Shown here one piece after another: positions 8,811 through 18,770 of a stretch of DNA of 53,238 bases (its first letter is position 1; each line of letters begins with the position of its first letter). The notes under the pieces were generated by a model. That model did no database searches. It was not told the origin of the DNA and worked only from the letters and a program-made list of their open reading frames with translations. Source of the DNA: Candidatus Gastranaerophilales bacterium. GTDB lineage: Bacteria > Cyanobacteriota > Vampirovibrionia > Gastranaerophilales > Gastranaerophilaceae. Made by a program: the position numbers and the translations under genes. The stretch covers positions 1 to 53,238 of the forward strand of contig CALVAY010000011.1 in the NCBI GenBank assembly GCA_944325665.1, given 5' to 3'.

Positions 8811-11141
8811 CTAATCATCACTTGCCAGACCCAGTATTCTGACGAATTCGTCAATTGTGGTAACACCATTTAAAATGTGGTCAAGGCAAGACATCTTAAG
8901 TGTCTTCATACCGTGTTTTACGGCATAATCTTCAAGCTCAACATCATGAGCTTGCTGTGCAATCATCTTTTTAATTTCACGATTTATAAGCATTATTTCA
9001 AATACGCCTGTACGACCCGAATAACCGGTATCATTGCAATAGGTGCAACCAGCAGCCTTATATATTGTTGAATTCATTAGTTTTTCGATTTCTTCAGGCT
9101 TAGTTGTAATTTTTCTTGCTTCTTCAAGAGTGGGCGTATAAGCCTTTTTGCACTCAGGACACAATTTTTTAACAAGCCTTTGAGCAATAATACCCGTTAC
9201 GGTAGATGAAATCAAATAATCTTTTGCACCCATTTCAATCAACCTTGTAATAGTTGCGGCAGAAGAGTTTGTGTGAACCGTGCTTAAAACAAGGTGCCCT
9301 GTAAGTGATGCGGAAATTGCAACTTCCAGTGTTTCATAATCCCTAATCTCACCAACAAGTATAATATCAGGGTCTTGTCTTAGGATTGCACGAAGACAGT
9401 TTGCAAAAGTAATACCCGCCTTAGGATTTACTGCCGATTGGTTGACACCGTCCATACGGATTTCAATAGGATCTTCAATCGTTGTAATGTTAACATCAAT
9501 TGAGTTTAACACACGGATTAAAGAATATAATGTCGTGGTTTTACCTGAACCTGTGGGGCCGGATGTCAAAACAATACCGTTAGGATTAGATATAAGGTAT
9601 CTGATTTTTTTCAAATCATCTTCTGAAGCACCCGGGATTTCAAGTTTTTTAACTTCGTTTGTTTCATCGGTAATTGCGGGTGCTAAAACCCTTATTACCA
9701 TTTTTTCTTTATTTCCGACAGGTAAAGTATTTACACGAAAGTCATACTGATTTTTCTTGTATTTAATTGAAAAGTTACCGTCTTGCGCACGCCTGTGCTC
9801 AGCAATGTTCATACGAGCCAAAACCTTGAAACGAGAAACAACTGCCGAGTCAACTTTAGCAGGTATTTTTAAAACTTCATTCAAGGTACCGTCAATACGG
9901 AAACGCACAACATAACCTACAAGCCTTGGTTCAATATGAATATCTGACGCTTTTTGGTCAATAGCAAGAGTAACAATTTTATTTGCAAATTTAGCAACGG
10001 TACCAGAGGTATCTTGAATTTCATTCTCAACCTGATCCCAAAGAGAGGCTTCATTTTGTGTTTCGGTTTTTTCGTTTTCAATTTCTTTTAAGATTTTATT
10101 CGCCGCTGCTTTTTCATTTTCGTAATAAGTTTGCAGAAATGTTTCGTACTCATAGTGAGTAACCATAATAACAGTCGGTTTTAAACCGGTTTGATAAACA
10201 ATTTCGTTTATAGTTTTTGAGTTACCGGGGTCAACCATACCTACAACAAGAGACTTGTCGGTCATACTAAGTGGAATAACTTTGTTCTCGCGGACAAAAT
10301 CCTCGGGTAAAATTGAAATAGCGGTAGGAAGGGCTTTTAGTTGTTCGGCCGTTGCAAGTTTGACACCCATTTGAGCGCCTAGTGCCTCTTTTAGCTCCTT
10401 AATTGTAATAAAGCCCATCTTTACAAGAACAGAGCCCAAAGGAATACCTAAAACCTTGGCTTCAGCAAGCGCCATGGTCAATTGTTTATCGTTAATCAGA
10501 CCTTCTTCAATTAAAATTTCACCGATTTTTTTTGTAGTCGGTGCATCAATAGAGTTTATATTCCCGCGCGAAGTTTCTTGTTTTTTTGGCGTTTCAGGCT
10601 GACTCTCGATTTGTTCGGCTTTTGGCATCGCAGCAGGAGTTGGCTCAAACTTTTGTTCATTTTCATCTAAAGTTATAACATCCTCACTTGGCTCATCATC
10701 GATATTTAAATCAATCTCATCAAGATTAATTTGAGGCAGCGAAGAATCATTTTGTTCGGCAACGGTTTGCGGATTTTGTTTATCTTGAACTTGATTCACA
10801 CTAGCAGCAGTCTCAAATTCAACCTCGCCAAAAGGATTAACTATTGATTGCTCTGAGACAACCGAACCAAATGTAGATGAAAAGCCCTTTAAAAAGTTTT
10901 CAAAAAGAATTTCAAAGTTCTGCCTTGAAAGGAAAATGAACTCAACCTTTTTATTTACAATTGGTTTTACATACTCTATTATTCTCTCTTTATTTGCGTC
11001 AGGAGAAACGGCAACAAAAAACGATTCACCCTGAGGGCTTATCGGAACAAAAGAGTAGTCTTTAGCTACTGCCAATTCAAAATTATTGGCATGCTCAAAG
11101 TCAATCTTTCGTATAAGTTTTTCAAGTAAATCGTTTGCCAT
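8811..11141 (-). CDS. pilB: Type IV pilus / type II secretion assembly ATPase (PilB/GspE)
   Basis: Cytosolic hexameric ATPase that drives pilus or pseudopilus extension. The 776-residue protein has an N-terminal region, a low-complexity linker rich in Gln, Glu and Pro (about 120-190), an MshEN-type domain (about 205-345, IGEILIEEGL and LGSVLVKMGF), and a C-terminal ATPase. The Walker A motif GPTGSGKT is near residue 520, the Walker B region is ILVGEIRD, and LSTVHTNSS follows. A zinc-type tetracysteine (CPEC ... CTYC) is present as in PilB/GspE and not in PilT. MshEN domains can bind cyclic di-GMP, so that control is possible here. No clear Shine-Dalgarno sequence precedes the ATG. Confidence 0.93.
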   Translation of the reverse strand: MANDLLEKLIRKIDFEHANNFELAVAKDYSFVPISPQGESFFVAVSPDANKERIIEYVKPIVNKKVEFIFLSRQNFEILFENFLKGFSSTFGSVVSEQSIVNPFGEVEFETAASVNQVQDKQNPQTVAEQNDSSLPQINLDEIDLNIDDEPSEDVITLDENEQKFEPTPAAMPKAEQIESQPETPKKQETSRGNINSIDAPTTKKIGEILIEEGLINDKQLTMALAEAKVLGIPLGSVLVKMGFITIKELKEALGAQMGVKLATAEQLKALPTAISILPEDFVRENKVIPLSMTDKSLVVGMVDPGNSKTINEIVYQTGLKPTVIMVTHYEYETFLQTYYENEKAAANKILKEIENEKTETQNEASLWDQVENEIQDTSGTVAKFANKIVTLAIDQKASDIHIEPRLVGYVVRFRIDGTLNEVLKIPAKVDSAVVSRFKVLARMNIAEHRRAQDGNFSIKYKKNQYDFRVNTLPVGNKEKMVIRVLAPAITDETNEVKKLEIPGASEDDLKKIRYLISNPNGIVLTSGPTGSGKTTTLYSLIRVLNSIDVNITTIEDPIEIRMDGVNQSAVNPKAGITFANCLRAILRQDPDIILVGEIRDYETLEVAISASLTGHLVLSTVHTNSSAATITRLIEMGAKDYLISSTVTGIIAQRLVKKLCPECKKAYTPTLEEARKITTKPEEIEKLMNSTIYKAAGCTYCNDTGYSGRTGVFEIMLINREIKKMIAQQAHDVELEDYAVKHGMKTLKMSCLDHILNGVTTIDEFVRILGLASDD

Positions 11142-11156
11142 TTTAAATTTTAGTTA

Positions 11157-13112
11157 TTACAAATCCACAGGTTGAATATTTGCTATATCTTCTTGAGAAT
11201 ATACGATGTGCGGCGTAATCATAATAACAAGTTCTTCTTTTGTTTTTTGGTTAGAAGATGTTCTGAAGAATACACCTACCACAGGTAAATCGCCAAGTAC
11301 CGGAATTTTTGTTATTTGTTGAGTTTCGTTTTCTCTGATTAAACCTGCAAGAACAAGTGTCTCGCCGTCTTTTATTCGAATATTATTTAATGTCAAATCA
11401 CGTCTTTGTAAAAGTGTAGCTTGCAATTCATCCGCACCGCTTTGACCCGGAGCATAAACTCTTTCCTTAACGGTGGCAAACTCTGGAGCTATGTTCATTG
11501 ATACATATCCGTCAGGTGAAATAAAAGGAACCAGCTCGATTTTCAAACCTTCGTCATCGCCAACTTCATAGGTTCTTGCAAAACCTGCGTTATCTATTGT
11601 TGTAATAACTTCAGATTTAACTGTTTTAATATAGTCAGATGTCATATCTATTACTGATTTTTGACCGTTTGTAACCATAAGTTTCGGATTAGTCAAAACT
11701 CTACCCTTGCCGTTTTGAACAAGGTATCTTAAACGATAAACAAGTGTAGAATCACCTCTGTATTTGTCAACGGTATATTTAACACCGTTTTCAGGGTTTT
11801 CTTGGTCAAATACTTCATATCTGTCGCCCATAAAGAATGTCGGACGGTTTGCGTTAGTGCTTAAACCTTCAGCAGTATTGAAATTCAAACTGATAAACGG
11901 TGTCCATAAGCTCCATTCATTCGCAAACTCTTTTGAACCTGATTCGCTAAGTTCAATAACAGACATTTCAACATAAGCCATGGGCTGTTTTTTATCGTTT
12001 TGTTCTATAAATTCTTTAATTGTTTTTACTTGCTCGTATGAACCGCCGTTAACGTTAATTGTACCTAATTCAGGGAAATAAACAATAGAAAGAGGAGCAG
12101 AGCCAAACATAGTTAATAAATTTTGACCGCGAGAGCCTTGCTGTCCGCCTGATTTTGAATCACCTGCAATAACACCTTCTGTTGCACGGCAAGCAACAAT
12201 ACCGCTACCTAATTTTACTTTTTTGATTTCATCTTCATCATCAGATGTGTCATCATCGTCATCATCGTCGTCTTCATCATCGTCAGATTTAACGTCTGTA
12301 TTTGTTTCAACAAAAGTGTTGCATAGCAATTTTGCCATTTCTTTAGGAGTAGTATGGTTAACTTTGAAAGTATTAATCATGGGCTTTTTATCAAGCTTTT
12401 CGACAATACTTTTTGCAATTGCAACATCATTATTTGTACCAAAAATCATTATTTCGTTTGTAGCAGGATTAGATGTAACAATTTTTTCGTTTGAAAGACC
12501 GGTAATCTTTGAACCAAAAACATTGTTGTTCAAGAAATCTGCAATATTTTGCGCGCGTTCATATTTAACCGGAATAATTGTTAAAGATTGTTTTGTAAAG
12601 CTAAGGCTTTGAGCATCATCATTAGATGCGACAATCATATTTTTTCCGTCAAGAACATAGGTTAATTCAGCAGAACGCAAAACCATTAAAAAAGCGTCAT
12701 TTAGAGTAACATTAACCAAATCCAAAGTTACTTTGCCTGAAACAGAATTATGGAATATTACGTTCATACCTGCTTTTTGGGCAAACATTCTAAGAACTTG
12801 CTTAACATCAGAATCTCTTAATGACAAATTAATTTTTGCATTAGAATTTGTAATTTTCATACTTCTGTCAAAATTTACAACAGAGCCTGAATTATCTTTT
12901 TTATAGTTATTAATGTTTACAATGTTTGATTCATGAAAATCAGTCTCAAAATTGGCATCTTTAAAATCTGCGTTGTTATATGCTAACTTCTCGTTATTTA
13001 AATGAAGTTCTGATAAATTTAAATTTAAACCTGCCCAAGATGTTTGCACTAATGATACAAGCATTAGCAGTATTGTAAACTTCTTAAATAATTTAGTTTT
13101 TTGTGTAAACAT
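11157..13112 (-). CDS. pilQ: Secretin, outer-membrane pilus/secretion channel (PilQ/GspD)
   Basis: Forms the outer-membrane ring of a type IV pilus or type II secretion system. The 651-residue protein begins with a signal peptide ending near TSWAG. A short STN/N0-like domain (about 92-165) and N-type repeats follow, then the secretin domain in the C-terminal half, ending with VPVLGD-type family features (KIPVLGDLPVVGVFF and ELVIMITPHIV). A run of about twenty mostly aspartate residues near position 280-297 interrupts the second N-domain, which is unusual. It sits in an operon with a PilP/GspC-like gene upstream and the ATPase and platform genes downstream. Confidence 0.92.
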   Translation of the reverse strand: MFTQKTKLFKKFTILLMLVSLVQTSWAGLNLNLSELHLNNEKLAYNNADFKDANFETDFHESNIVNINNYKKDNSGSVVNFDRSMKITNSNAKINLSLRDSDVKQVLRMFAQKAGMNVIFHNSVSGKVTLDLVNVTLNDAFLMVLRSAELTYVLDGKNMIVASNDDAQSLSFTKQSLTIIPVKYERAQNIADFLNNNVFGSKITGLSNEKIVTSNPATNEIMIFGTNNDVAIAKSIVEKLDKKPMINTFKVNHTTPKEMAKLLCNTFVETNTDVKSDDDEDDDDDDDDTSDDEDEIKKVKLGSGIVACRATEGVIAGDSKSGGQQGSRGQNLLTMFGSAPLSIVYFPELGTINVNGGSYEQVKTIKEFIEQNDKKQPMAYVEMSVIELSESGSKEFANEWSLWTPFISLNFNTAEGLSTNANRPTFFMGDRYEVFDQENPENGVKYTVDKYRGDSTLVYRLRYLVQNGKGRVLTNPKLMVTNGQKSVIDMTSDYIKTVKSEVITTIDNAGFARTYEVGDDEGLKIELVPFISPDGYVSMNIAPEFATVKERVYAPGQSGADELQATLLQRRDLTLNNIRIKDGETLVLAGLIRENETQQITKIPVLGDLPVVGVFFRTSSNQKTKEELVIMITPHIVYSQEDIANIQPVDL

Positions 13113-13136
13113 TTATAACTCCCGGGTTCTCTAATT

Positions 13137-14348
13137 TTATCTTGTTCTCATTCTCTGCTTATTTCTAGCAGTAGGACGTGTTCTTGATGAGGTAGAGCGC
13201 ACTTCTACTTCATCTGTATCATTAGCCAGTGAATATTGCCAAGTTCCGCCTGCTTGATATACGGCACTTCCCGAAACTTCAACATTTTGGTTAAATCTTT
13301 CACCAACACCGGCTTTATAAATATTTGTACCTTTTTTAATTACAACGGCTTGTCTATTAATATCGATTACTTTGTAATCATCAACCAAGTCGCCTTTTTG
13401 TACAAAGTAATCTAAATCTCTTATTGTTATGATTGCAGATGGTTTAACATCATCAAATAATATACCTGACACTGAAACCTGCATTAAATCCTGCGCATCT
13501 TGATCATTACCATATGCGTTTGGAGGTGCAAGAATTTGAGCCGGTACACCAGCATAATAGTTATCACCAAATTCTTCAAAAGTAGGTAAAAACGGATTTA
13601 ATCTTCCTGCTGTTTCAACAGGAACAACAACTTTTTTCTCAGCCTTTAAATTTTTAGCTTCTTTTTCATTTACAACAGGAACATCTTGCGGCAAGTTCTC
13701 TGACACTTTTTGTCTGGGCATTTCAGGCGCAACTCTTGAGTGTTGAGTATAGTTGTTTGACTTTAGAGAAGAAACATTTGTGCTTTTATTTTGACCAAAG
13801 AACAGGTAAAAAATTGAAGCACCGACCAAAATAACTGCCAGTAAAATACCAAGAAGGGCAGCAGTATTATTACTCTTCTTTGCTTCGGCATTAAAATCGA
13901 ATTCATCTAAATCATCATCAGTGTCTTCTTCATCCCCGACACCAAAAACATCTTCTTGTGGTTTTTGCTTTTGCATTACAGGTTGAATACTGTCGCTATC
14001 ACCACCAAATACATCAAACGCATCGGGTTTTTTCTGTGGTTGGGGTGTATATACAGGCTCTTGAGGCATGTTGGGCATTTGATTTGTCGGTTCAATCACA
14101 TCAGAATCGCCAAAGAAATCTAAATCTTGAGAGGTACTTTGCGTAGGTTGATATGAATTTGCACCAACGGTTGCCGACGGTTGAGAAATGTCAAAGCTAA
14201 GCGAAGGCTCAGAAGCCCTTGGCTTATCTTCTTTTAGTAATTCTTCCCAACTTACTGACTCGTCATCAAGCTCTTCGTCCAAGTCAAGCTCAATATCGTC
14301 CAAGTAATCAGAACTCTCTAAATTTTCCTTTTCGTCCTCAAAAAACAT
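13137..14348 (-). CDS. PilP/GspC-like single-pass pilus assembly protein
   Basis: First gene of the pilus/secretion operon, 403 residues. It has a long acidic, Gln/Pro-rich cytosolic N-terminal region (about 1-165), one membrane segment (AALLGILLAVILVGASIFYLFF with short flanks), a variable linker, then a compact C-terminal domain. That domain begins with GRLNPFLP and contains VSGILFDDVKPSAII and a KGD-hydrophobic pattern, as in the HR/PDZ-like region of PilP or GspC proteins that contact the secretin. The tail is rich in Arg, Thr and Ser. The role is inferred from this pattern and from the operon; the N-terminal acidic region has no family I recognise. Confidence 0.7.
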   Translation of the reverse strand: MFFEDEKENLESSDYLDDIELDLDEELDDESVSWEELLKEDKPRASEPSLSFDISQPSATVGANSYQPTQSTSQDLDFFGDSDVIEPTNQMPNMPQEPVYTPQPQKKPDAFDVFGGDSDSIQPVMQKQKPQEDVFGVGDEEDTDDDLDEFDFNAEAKKSNNTAALLGILLAVILVGASIFYLFFGQNKSTNVSSLKSNNYTQHSRVAPEMPRQKVSENLPQDVPVVNEKEAKNLKAEKKVVVPVETAGRLNPFLPTFEEFGDNYYAGVPAQILAPPNAYGNDQDAQDLMQVSVSGILFDDVKPSAIITIRDLDYFVQKGDLVDDYKVIDINRQAVVIKKGTNIYKAGVGERFNQNVEVSGSAVYQAGGTWQYSLANDTDEVEVRSTSSRTRPTARNKQRMRTR

Positions 14349-14470
14349 GTGTTTCTTTCAATTTCTATAATGGCTTTTTTACAGTTTTGTAACTAATATC
14401 TACCTAATCTATATTATCTTATATACATACTCTCTTGTCGTCATTTTTTAGAAAAAATCATACAAACAGA

Positions 14471-15757
14471 TTAGTCAAAATAATATTCATCCGTATAAAT
14501 CATCTCTACTCCCTCAACAACAACAGTATCCTCATTTTGAATACCCATACTTTTTAGCTCAGCCCAGATACCCATAGAGTCCATTATATTTGATAACCTT
14601 CTCATTTGTTGTATATTTTTTATGTCAGTTACATTTACAAGTCGTTTTAATTTTCCACCTTGAACGGCAAAAGTATTTTTATTAAGTTTTGTAACAAAAT
14701 ATTGCGAGTCATCATTGTTGTTAAACTCTGTATCCTCTTCAACATCAACCACAGGAGGGTGAGAAGGAATTTGTTTAACAAGTTCGTACAAATGATTCAA
14801 TAACTCTTTTACACCGTCTTTAGTTGCTGCGGAAATTACGAACAAGTCATCGTCATAAGCTTTAAATTTAGCAACCAAATCGACAATTTTATCCTCATCG
14901 ACAATATCCGCCTTATTTAAAACAAGTACTTGATGTCTGCCAACAAGCTCTTCGTCATATTTTTTAAGCTCGTTATTAATCTTAAGATAATTTTCAAGAG
15001 GATTTTGCTCATTCATATCTACAATATGAACAAAAAATCTGCAACGCTGAACGTGTCTTAAAAACTCGTATCCAAGACCGACACCCTCTGATGCTCCTTC
15101 GATTAGCCCCGGAATATCGGCAACAACAAAACCGTCGCCATCAGGTTTTTTTACCACTCCAAGATTTGGCACAAGCGTTGTAAAAGGATAATCAGCAATT
15201 TTGGGTCTGGCAGAGCTTATCGCACTTATAAAGCTTGATTTTCCCGCATTTGGCATACCTAATAGTCCAACATCGGCAATAAGTTTAAGTTCAAGCTCAA
15301 GTTCTCTTTCAACAGGCGCTTCACCCGGTTCGCAAAATTGCGGGCTTCTTTTTTGTGCAGTTGCAAAACGTGCGTTACCACGTCCACCCCTTCCGCCTTG
15401 GGCAATCAAGACCTTTTTTTCATGTTCGTTTAGGTCGGCAACTATCTTTTGGGTTTTTAGGTCGCGAACAACAACGCCAACAGGAACTTTTAAATAGAGA
15501 TCTTTACCGGCCTGACCATGCATGTTTTTATTTTTACCGTTCTCGCCGTCTTGAGCGCGAAATACGGATTTATATGTAAAATCTAAAAGTGTAGATAAGT
15601 TCTCATCAGCAACAAAATAAACATCGCCGCCATGTCCGCCATCACCGCCTGCGGGGCCGCCTTTATCAACAAATTTTTCTCTTCTCCAAGCAACACAGCC
15701 GTTGCCGCCACGACCTGAAATAACCTTAATTTTTGCTTTGTCAATAAAAGTTGCCAC
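14471..15757 (-). CDS. obgE: GTPase Obg (ribosome assembly/stress)
   Basis: Essential GTPase that binds the 50S ribosomal subunit. The 428 residues show the glycine-rich Obg domain (GRGGNGCVAWRREKF, GGPAGGDGGHGGDV), the G domain with GMPNAGKSS (G1), DIPG (G3) and NKAD (G4), and a C-terminal OCT domain. Translation starts at GTG, whose first base is shared with the TAG stop of the upstream gene (TAGTG), with AAGGAG placed within that gene's end. This indicates translational coupling to the gene at 15757-16317. Confidence 0.96.
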   Translation of the reverse strand: MATFIDKAKIKVISGRGGNGCVAWRREKFVDKGGPAGGDGGHGGDVYFVADENLSTLLDFTYKSVFRAQDGENGKNKNMHGQAGKDLYLKVPVGVVVRDLKTQKIVADLNEHEKKVLIAQGGRGGRGNARFATAQKRSPQFCEPGEAPVERELELELKLIADVGLLGMPNAGKSSFISAISSARPKIADYPFTTLVPNLGVVKKPDGDGFVVADIPGLIEGASEGVGLGYEFLRHVQRCRFFVHIVDMNEQNPLENYLKINNELKKYDEELVGRHQVLVLNKADIVDEDKIVDLVAKFKAYDDDLFVISAATKDGVKELLNHLYELVKQIPSHPPVVDVEEDTEFNNNDDSQYFVTKLNKNTFAVQGGKLKRLVNVTDIKNIQQMRRLSNIMDSMGIWAELKSMGIQNEDTVVVEGVEMIYTDEYYFD

Positions 15758-16317
15758 TAACCGACTCTCCTTTTTGCCTGAGTCTTAGTAGCGTCAAACA
15801 GCATTTTATTAATTTGCACGCCCAAAGTATTCAGTTGCACGTCTTCACCTGTTTGATGACGCTTAAACACAAGCTCTTCAACCATATTTAACATGTTTAT
15901 TAATGCGTTGTCATCAATTCTGTTGTTTTTATAATCATCCAACACTTCCATTAAAAACGGATACGCATCATAAGCTTCATAGGCGTTTATAACGGAAATA
16001 CTCCTTGCAAAGTCTTGATTTTCAACATATTCCATCTTTAACATCAAATAATATGAAGCATATTTTGCAAACTGCTCAAGAATTTTGTTTTCTCCCTGAA
16101 TTTGCAAAAATTTTGTAAAATACACAACGAACTCTGAGTAAATTGTGTTTTCATCAGGAACATTGCCATTATTTCTTATAATCAAATAATTTTTAATAAA
16201 ATCTAAAATAAGCTCATCATCGTAATCAAATGATTTTTTAATCTCCAAATAGAACGCAAGACCCTCTTGAGACAGGGTTAATTCTAAAAATTTATTAATC
16301 ATTTCCATATTCTGCAT
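15757..16317 (-). CDS. Conserved hypothetical protein upstream of obgE
   Basis: Predicted 186-residue soluble, mostly helical protein with many acidic and aromatic residues. I recognise no domain. It overlaps obgE by one base and supplies that gene's ribosome binding site, so the two form an operon. The N-terminus has three closely spaced methionines (M1, M4, M6) and no good Shine-Dalgarno sequence at the usual distance, so the exact start is uncertain. The coupling suggests a ribosome- or stress-related role, which is inference only. Confidence 0.75.
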   Translation of the reverse strand: MQNMEMINKFLELTLSQEGLAFYLEIKKSFDYDDELILDFIKNYLIIRNNGNVPDENTIYSEFVVYFTKFLQIQGENKILEQFAKYASYYLMLKMEYVENQDFARSISVINAYEAYDAYPFLMEVLDDYKNNRIDDNALINMLNMVEELVFKRHQTGEDVQLNTLGVQINKMLFDATKTQAKRRVG

Positions 16318-16483
16318 AATTAAATCAATATCCCCAAGTTTATACCTATAAATATTCTACCCTGTCGGGGCAAAAATACAAAAAATGTTAAATAAGCTTA
16401 AGCTTTCTTAACAAAAAAAGTAAAAAAAGTTAATTTTATACATTTATATGTTTTATTCAAGCATAGTCAAAAAGGATTTTTTC

Positions 16484-17911
16484 ATGAACAGGATAGTACC
16501 AGTAAAGTTAGCCGGTTTAAATTTTCAAAATAAGATAAATTTCAAGGGGAATGACGAAAAACAAGCTGCACAGACACAAGAGCAGGCAGAAAAGCTAAAA
16601 AGCTCTCAAGATGCGCTTGCTTGTCTTGGCAGATCCGCAGTTGAATCAGCAAGCGGCAAATATCCAAAAAATGACGATGATGGCCTGATGAGAACAAAAG
16701 ACGGCGAGTTGTTTAGCGGCACTATAACCAAAGAAGGCAACGGTTACCACAAAAAAGTTGTAATGGAATATAAAGACGGTAAGCCGATATACTTTACCAG
16801 ATACTCAGAAGATGACAGCGACGAAATAGAAGTTATGTATGAGCATATTTATCCTAACGGGGATAATAAAACAAAAGAAATTAATGTTTATAGAATGAAT
16901 GACTTTTCGGGCGAACTTTGTGTTTGGCAAAAAATCACAATGACACCTGAAATAGTAGCAGTTCATGATATTGGGCCGAGCGATTCCAACATGTCTATAT
17001 TAACAATTAAAGACAGAAAAACCGGCAAAAAAAGATGTAAGTACCTATTAAAACCTAATTTAGGATACGGATATGATAAACTGCCGGACAAATTTGAACG
17101 CGAGTTAAAATATGCTGCAAACAAACTTGTTCCGATTGAAAAAAGGGAATATTACGAAGACGGCAAAACCATAAAAGAAAAAACACAGTTTGAAAACAAT
17201 CTGCAAAGATGTGAAATTAGCTACGATAGAGCCGGCAATAAAACAAAAACTTTATTCTTGGATAAATTCAATAGACCAATTGAGATGAACTATTATGGCG
17301 TTACAGAAAAGCCGATACTTATCAACAGCAAAAACGCACCCAAGAAAGTTCCATACAGATTACAAGTGGTATTTTTAACAAACAGGACATCAGACTCGCT
17401 TGAGCGATACAGCAGATATGTCCCAAGTAATATTATTTCCGCAGGTAAAGTTTGGTCTGCAACCTTAAGTTTTGATTTGCCTGAAGAAACGGCAATTTAC
17501 AAAATGCAAAACTGGTTCCATGACGGCAGAACGGAAAGAATTATAGATATACAACATCCTGCCTCAAGAGGCAACCCGCCAATTGAACCCGAAAAGACAA
17601 CAATGGATTTATTTAACAGATATGCAAGACATGCTGAAGGCTGTTTAGCTGATTGCGACAGAGAAATTGGCGAATTTCTTGACGAATATGAAAATGGCGG
17701 AATATACGTCAGAAGATATTTAACCGCAGAACAAGGTACAACAATCGGCACATATTTCGGAAATCCGCAAACAGGCGAGCTTGCAATTCCAAGATATGAC
17801 CATAGCGGAATAAGCCCTGATGTTGTTCAGCAAATCAACGAAATATACAAAGAATTTATGCGCATAACCGAAGAGCACGAAGAACACCCCGGTAAAAGGC
17901 ATCAATACTAA
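16484..17911 (+). CDS. Lineage-type hypothetical protein with N-terminal FKG motif
   Basis: Protein of 475 residues without a recognised domain. I place the start at the ATG at 16484 because AAAGGA lies 7 bases upstream; an in-frame ATG at 16448 would add 12 residues but has no binding site. The first residues are MNRIVPVKLAGLNF, followed by INFKG, a short motif shared with other unassigned proteins in this window. The central part has repeated Y-x-D-G-K-x-I/K patterns like those of toxin-associated or MORN/YD-like repeat proteins (for example MEYKDGKPIYF, YYEDGKTIKEK, SYDRAGNKTK). It ends exactly where the convergent PHP gene ends. Confidence 0.75.
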   Translation: MNRIVPVKLAGLNFQNKINFKGNDEKQAAQTQEQAEKLKSSQDALACLGRSAVESASGKYPKNDDDGLMRTKDGELFSGTITKEGNGYHKKVVMEYKDGKPIYFTRYSEDDSDEIEVMYEHIYPNGDNKTKEINVYRMNDFSGELCVWQKITMTPEIVAVHDIGPSDSNMSILTIKDRKTGKKRCKYLLKPNLGYGYDKLPDKFERELKYAANKLVPIEKREYYEDGKTIKEKTQFENNLQRCEISYDRAGNKTKTLFLDKFNRPIEMNYYGVTEKPILINSKNAPKKVPYRLQVVFLTNRTSDSLERYSRYVPSNIISAGKVWSATLSFDLPEETAIYKMQNWFHDGRTERIIDIQHPASRGNPPIEPEKTTMDLFNRYARHAEGCLADCDREIGEFLDEYENGGIYVRRYLTAEQGTTIGTYFGNPQTGELAIPRYDHSGISPDVVQQINEIYKEFMRITEEHEEHPGKRHQY

Positions 17912-18760
17912 TTAGAGTATATCAATTCTTTTCTTTTCTTGAATAAGCTGATCATAAACCCAAGAAGGAACGAAATTTTTGCCCATAAGTATTGACCCGT
18001 GGTTAATTGAGGGCGCATGGAAATCCGAACCTCCTGTTATTATTAGCCCGTATTTTTCGGCCAAAGTTGAAAAATACTCAACAACAGCGGGGGAGTGTTT
18101 CCTGTGATACGCTTCAATTCCCCTTAGGCCATAGCTCACCAATTCTTTTGTAAGCTGATCTGATATATCAACATCAATTGGGTGTGCAAAAACAGGAATG
18201 CCCTTTGCTTCGTTAATTATCTCAACGGCGTCATGAGGGCTTACCGTTTTTCTTGGAACATAAACAGGTGAAGTATCGTTAATATATTTTGAATACGCCT
18301 CCATGACATTTGCAACACCACCTGCCGATGTTATTGCACGGGCTATATGAGGACGCCCGATACTGCCCTTTGGCGCAACAAGTGCACTTATATCTTCAAA
18401 TTTAATTCTTATACCCGCTTTTTTATTTAAAAGCTCAACAATTTTTGTAGTCTGCTCAATACGTGCCTGTTGTTGATTTTTAATAAGGGTTTGAAAATCA
18501 GAATTCTCTGTGTCCATAAAATAGCCTAATATATGGACTTCATAGCCCTTATAAATCGTATTTATCTCAACGCCGGGGATAATTTCAAGATTATATCCCT
18601 TCTTTTTAACGTAATCGAGTGCAATTTGATGCGACAAAATATTGTCGTGATCAGTAAGAGCAATCACGTCAAGATTACAGTCAATCGCCGTATCAACCAC
18701 CTGCTCCGGCGAAAAAGCCCCATCTGAGTAGGTGGTGTGAATATGCAAATCTAATTTCAC
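17912..18760 (-). CDS. PHP-domain phosphoesterase (YciV/RNase AM-like)
   Basis: PHP-domain metal-dependent phosphoesterase of 282 residues. The start MKLDLHIHTTYSDG and the ALTDHDN motif supply the metal-binding histidines and aspartates of the family; further ligands lie in GVEIN, VFAHP and GGSDFHAP. Relatives are 3',5'-nucleotide bisphosphate phosphatases or 5'-3' exoribonucleases (YciV/RNase AM), which fits its place behind rny and ymdB. The start codon is GTG with GAGG 5 bases upstream. It is the last gene of the rny-ymdB operon and abuts the convergent gene with no gap. Confidence 0.88.
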   Translation of the reverse strand: MKLDLHIHTTYSDGAFSPEQVVDTAIDCNLDVIALTDHDNILSHQIALDYVKKKGYNLEIIPGVEINTIYKGYEVHILGYFMDTENSDFQTLIKNQQQARIEQTTKIVELLNKKAGIRIKFEDISALVAPKGSIGRPHIARAITSAGGVANVMEAYSKYINDTSPVYVPRKTVSPHDAVEIINEAKGIPVFAHPIDVDISDQLTKELVSYGLRGIEAYHRKHSPAVVEYFSTLAEKYGLIITGGSDFHAPSINHGSILMGKNFVPSWVYDQLIQEKKRIDIL

Positions 18761-18770
18761 TTTTACCTCG

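Noticed and set aside
12223-12612. Serine-rich plus-strand ORF
   Set aside because: It is the antisense image of the aspartate-rich part of the secretin gene.
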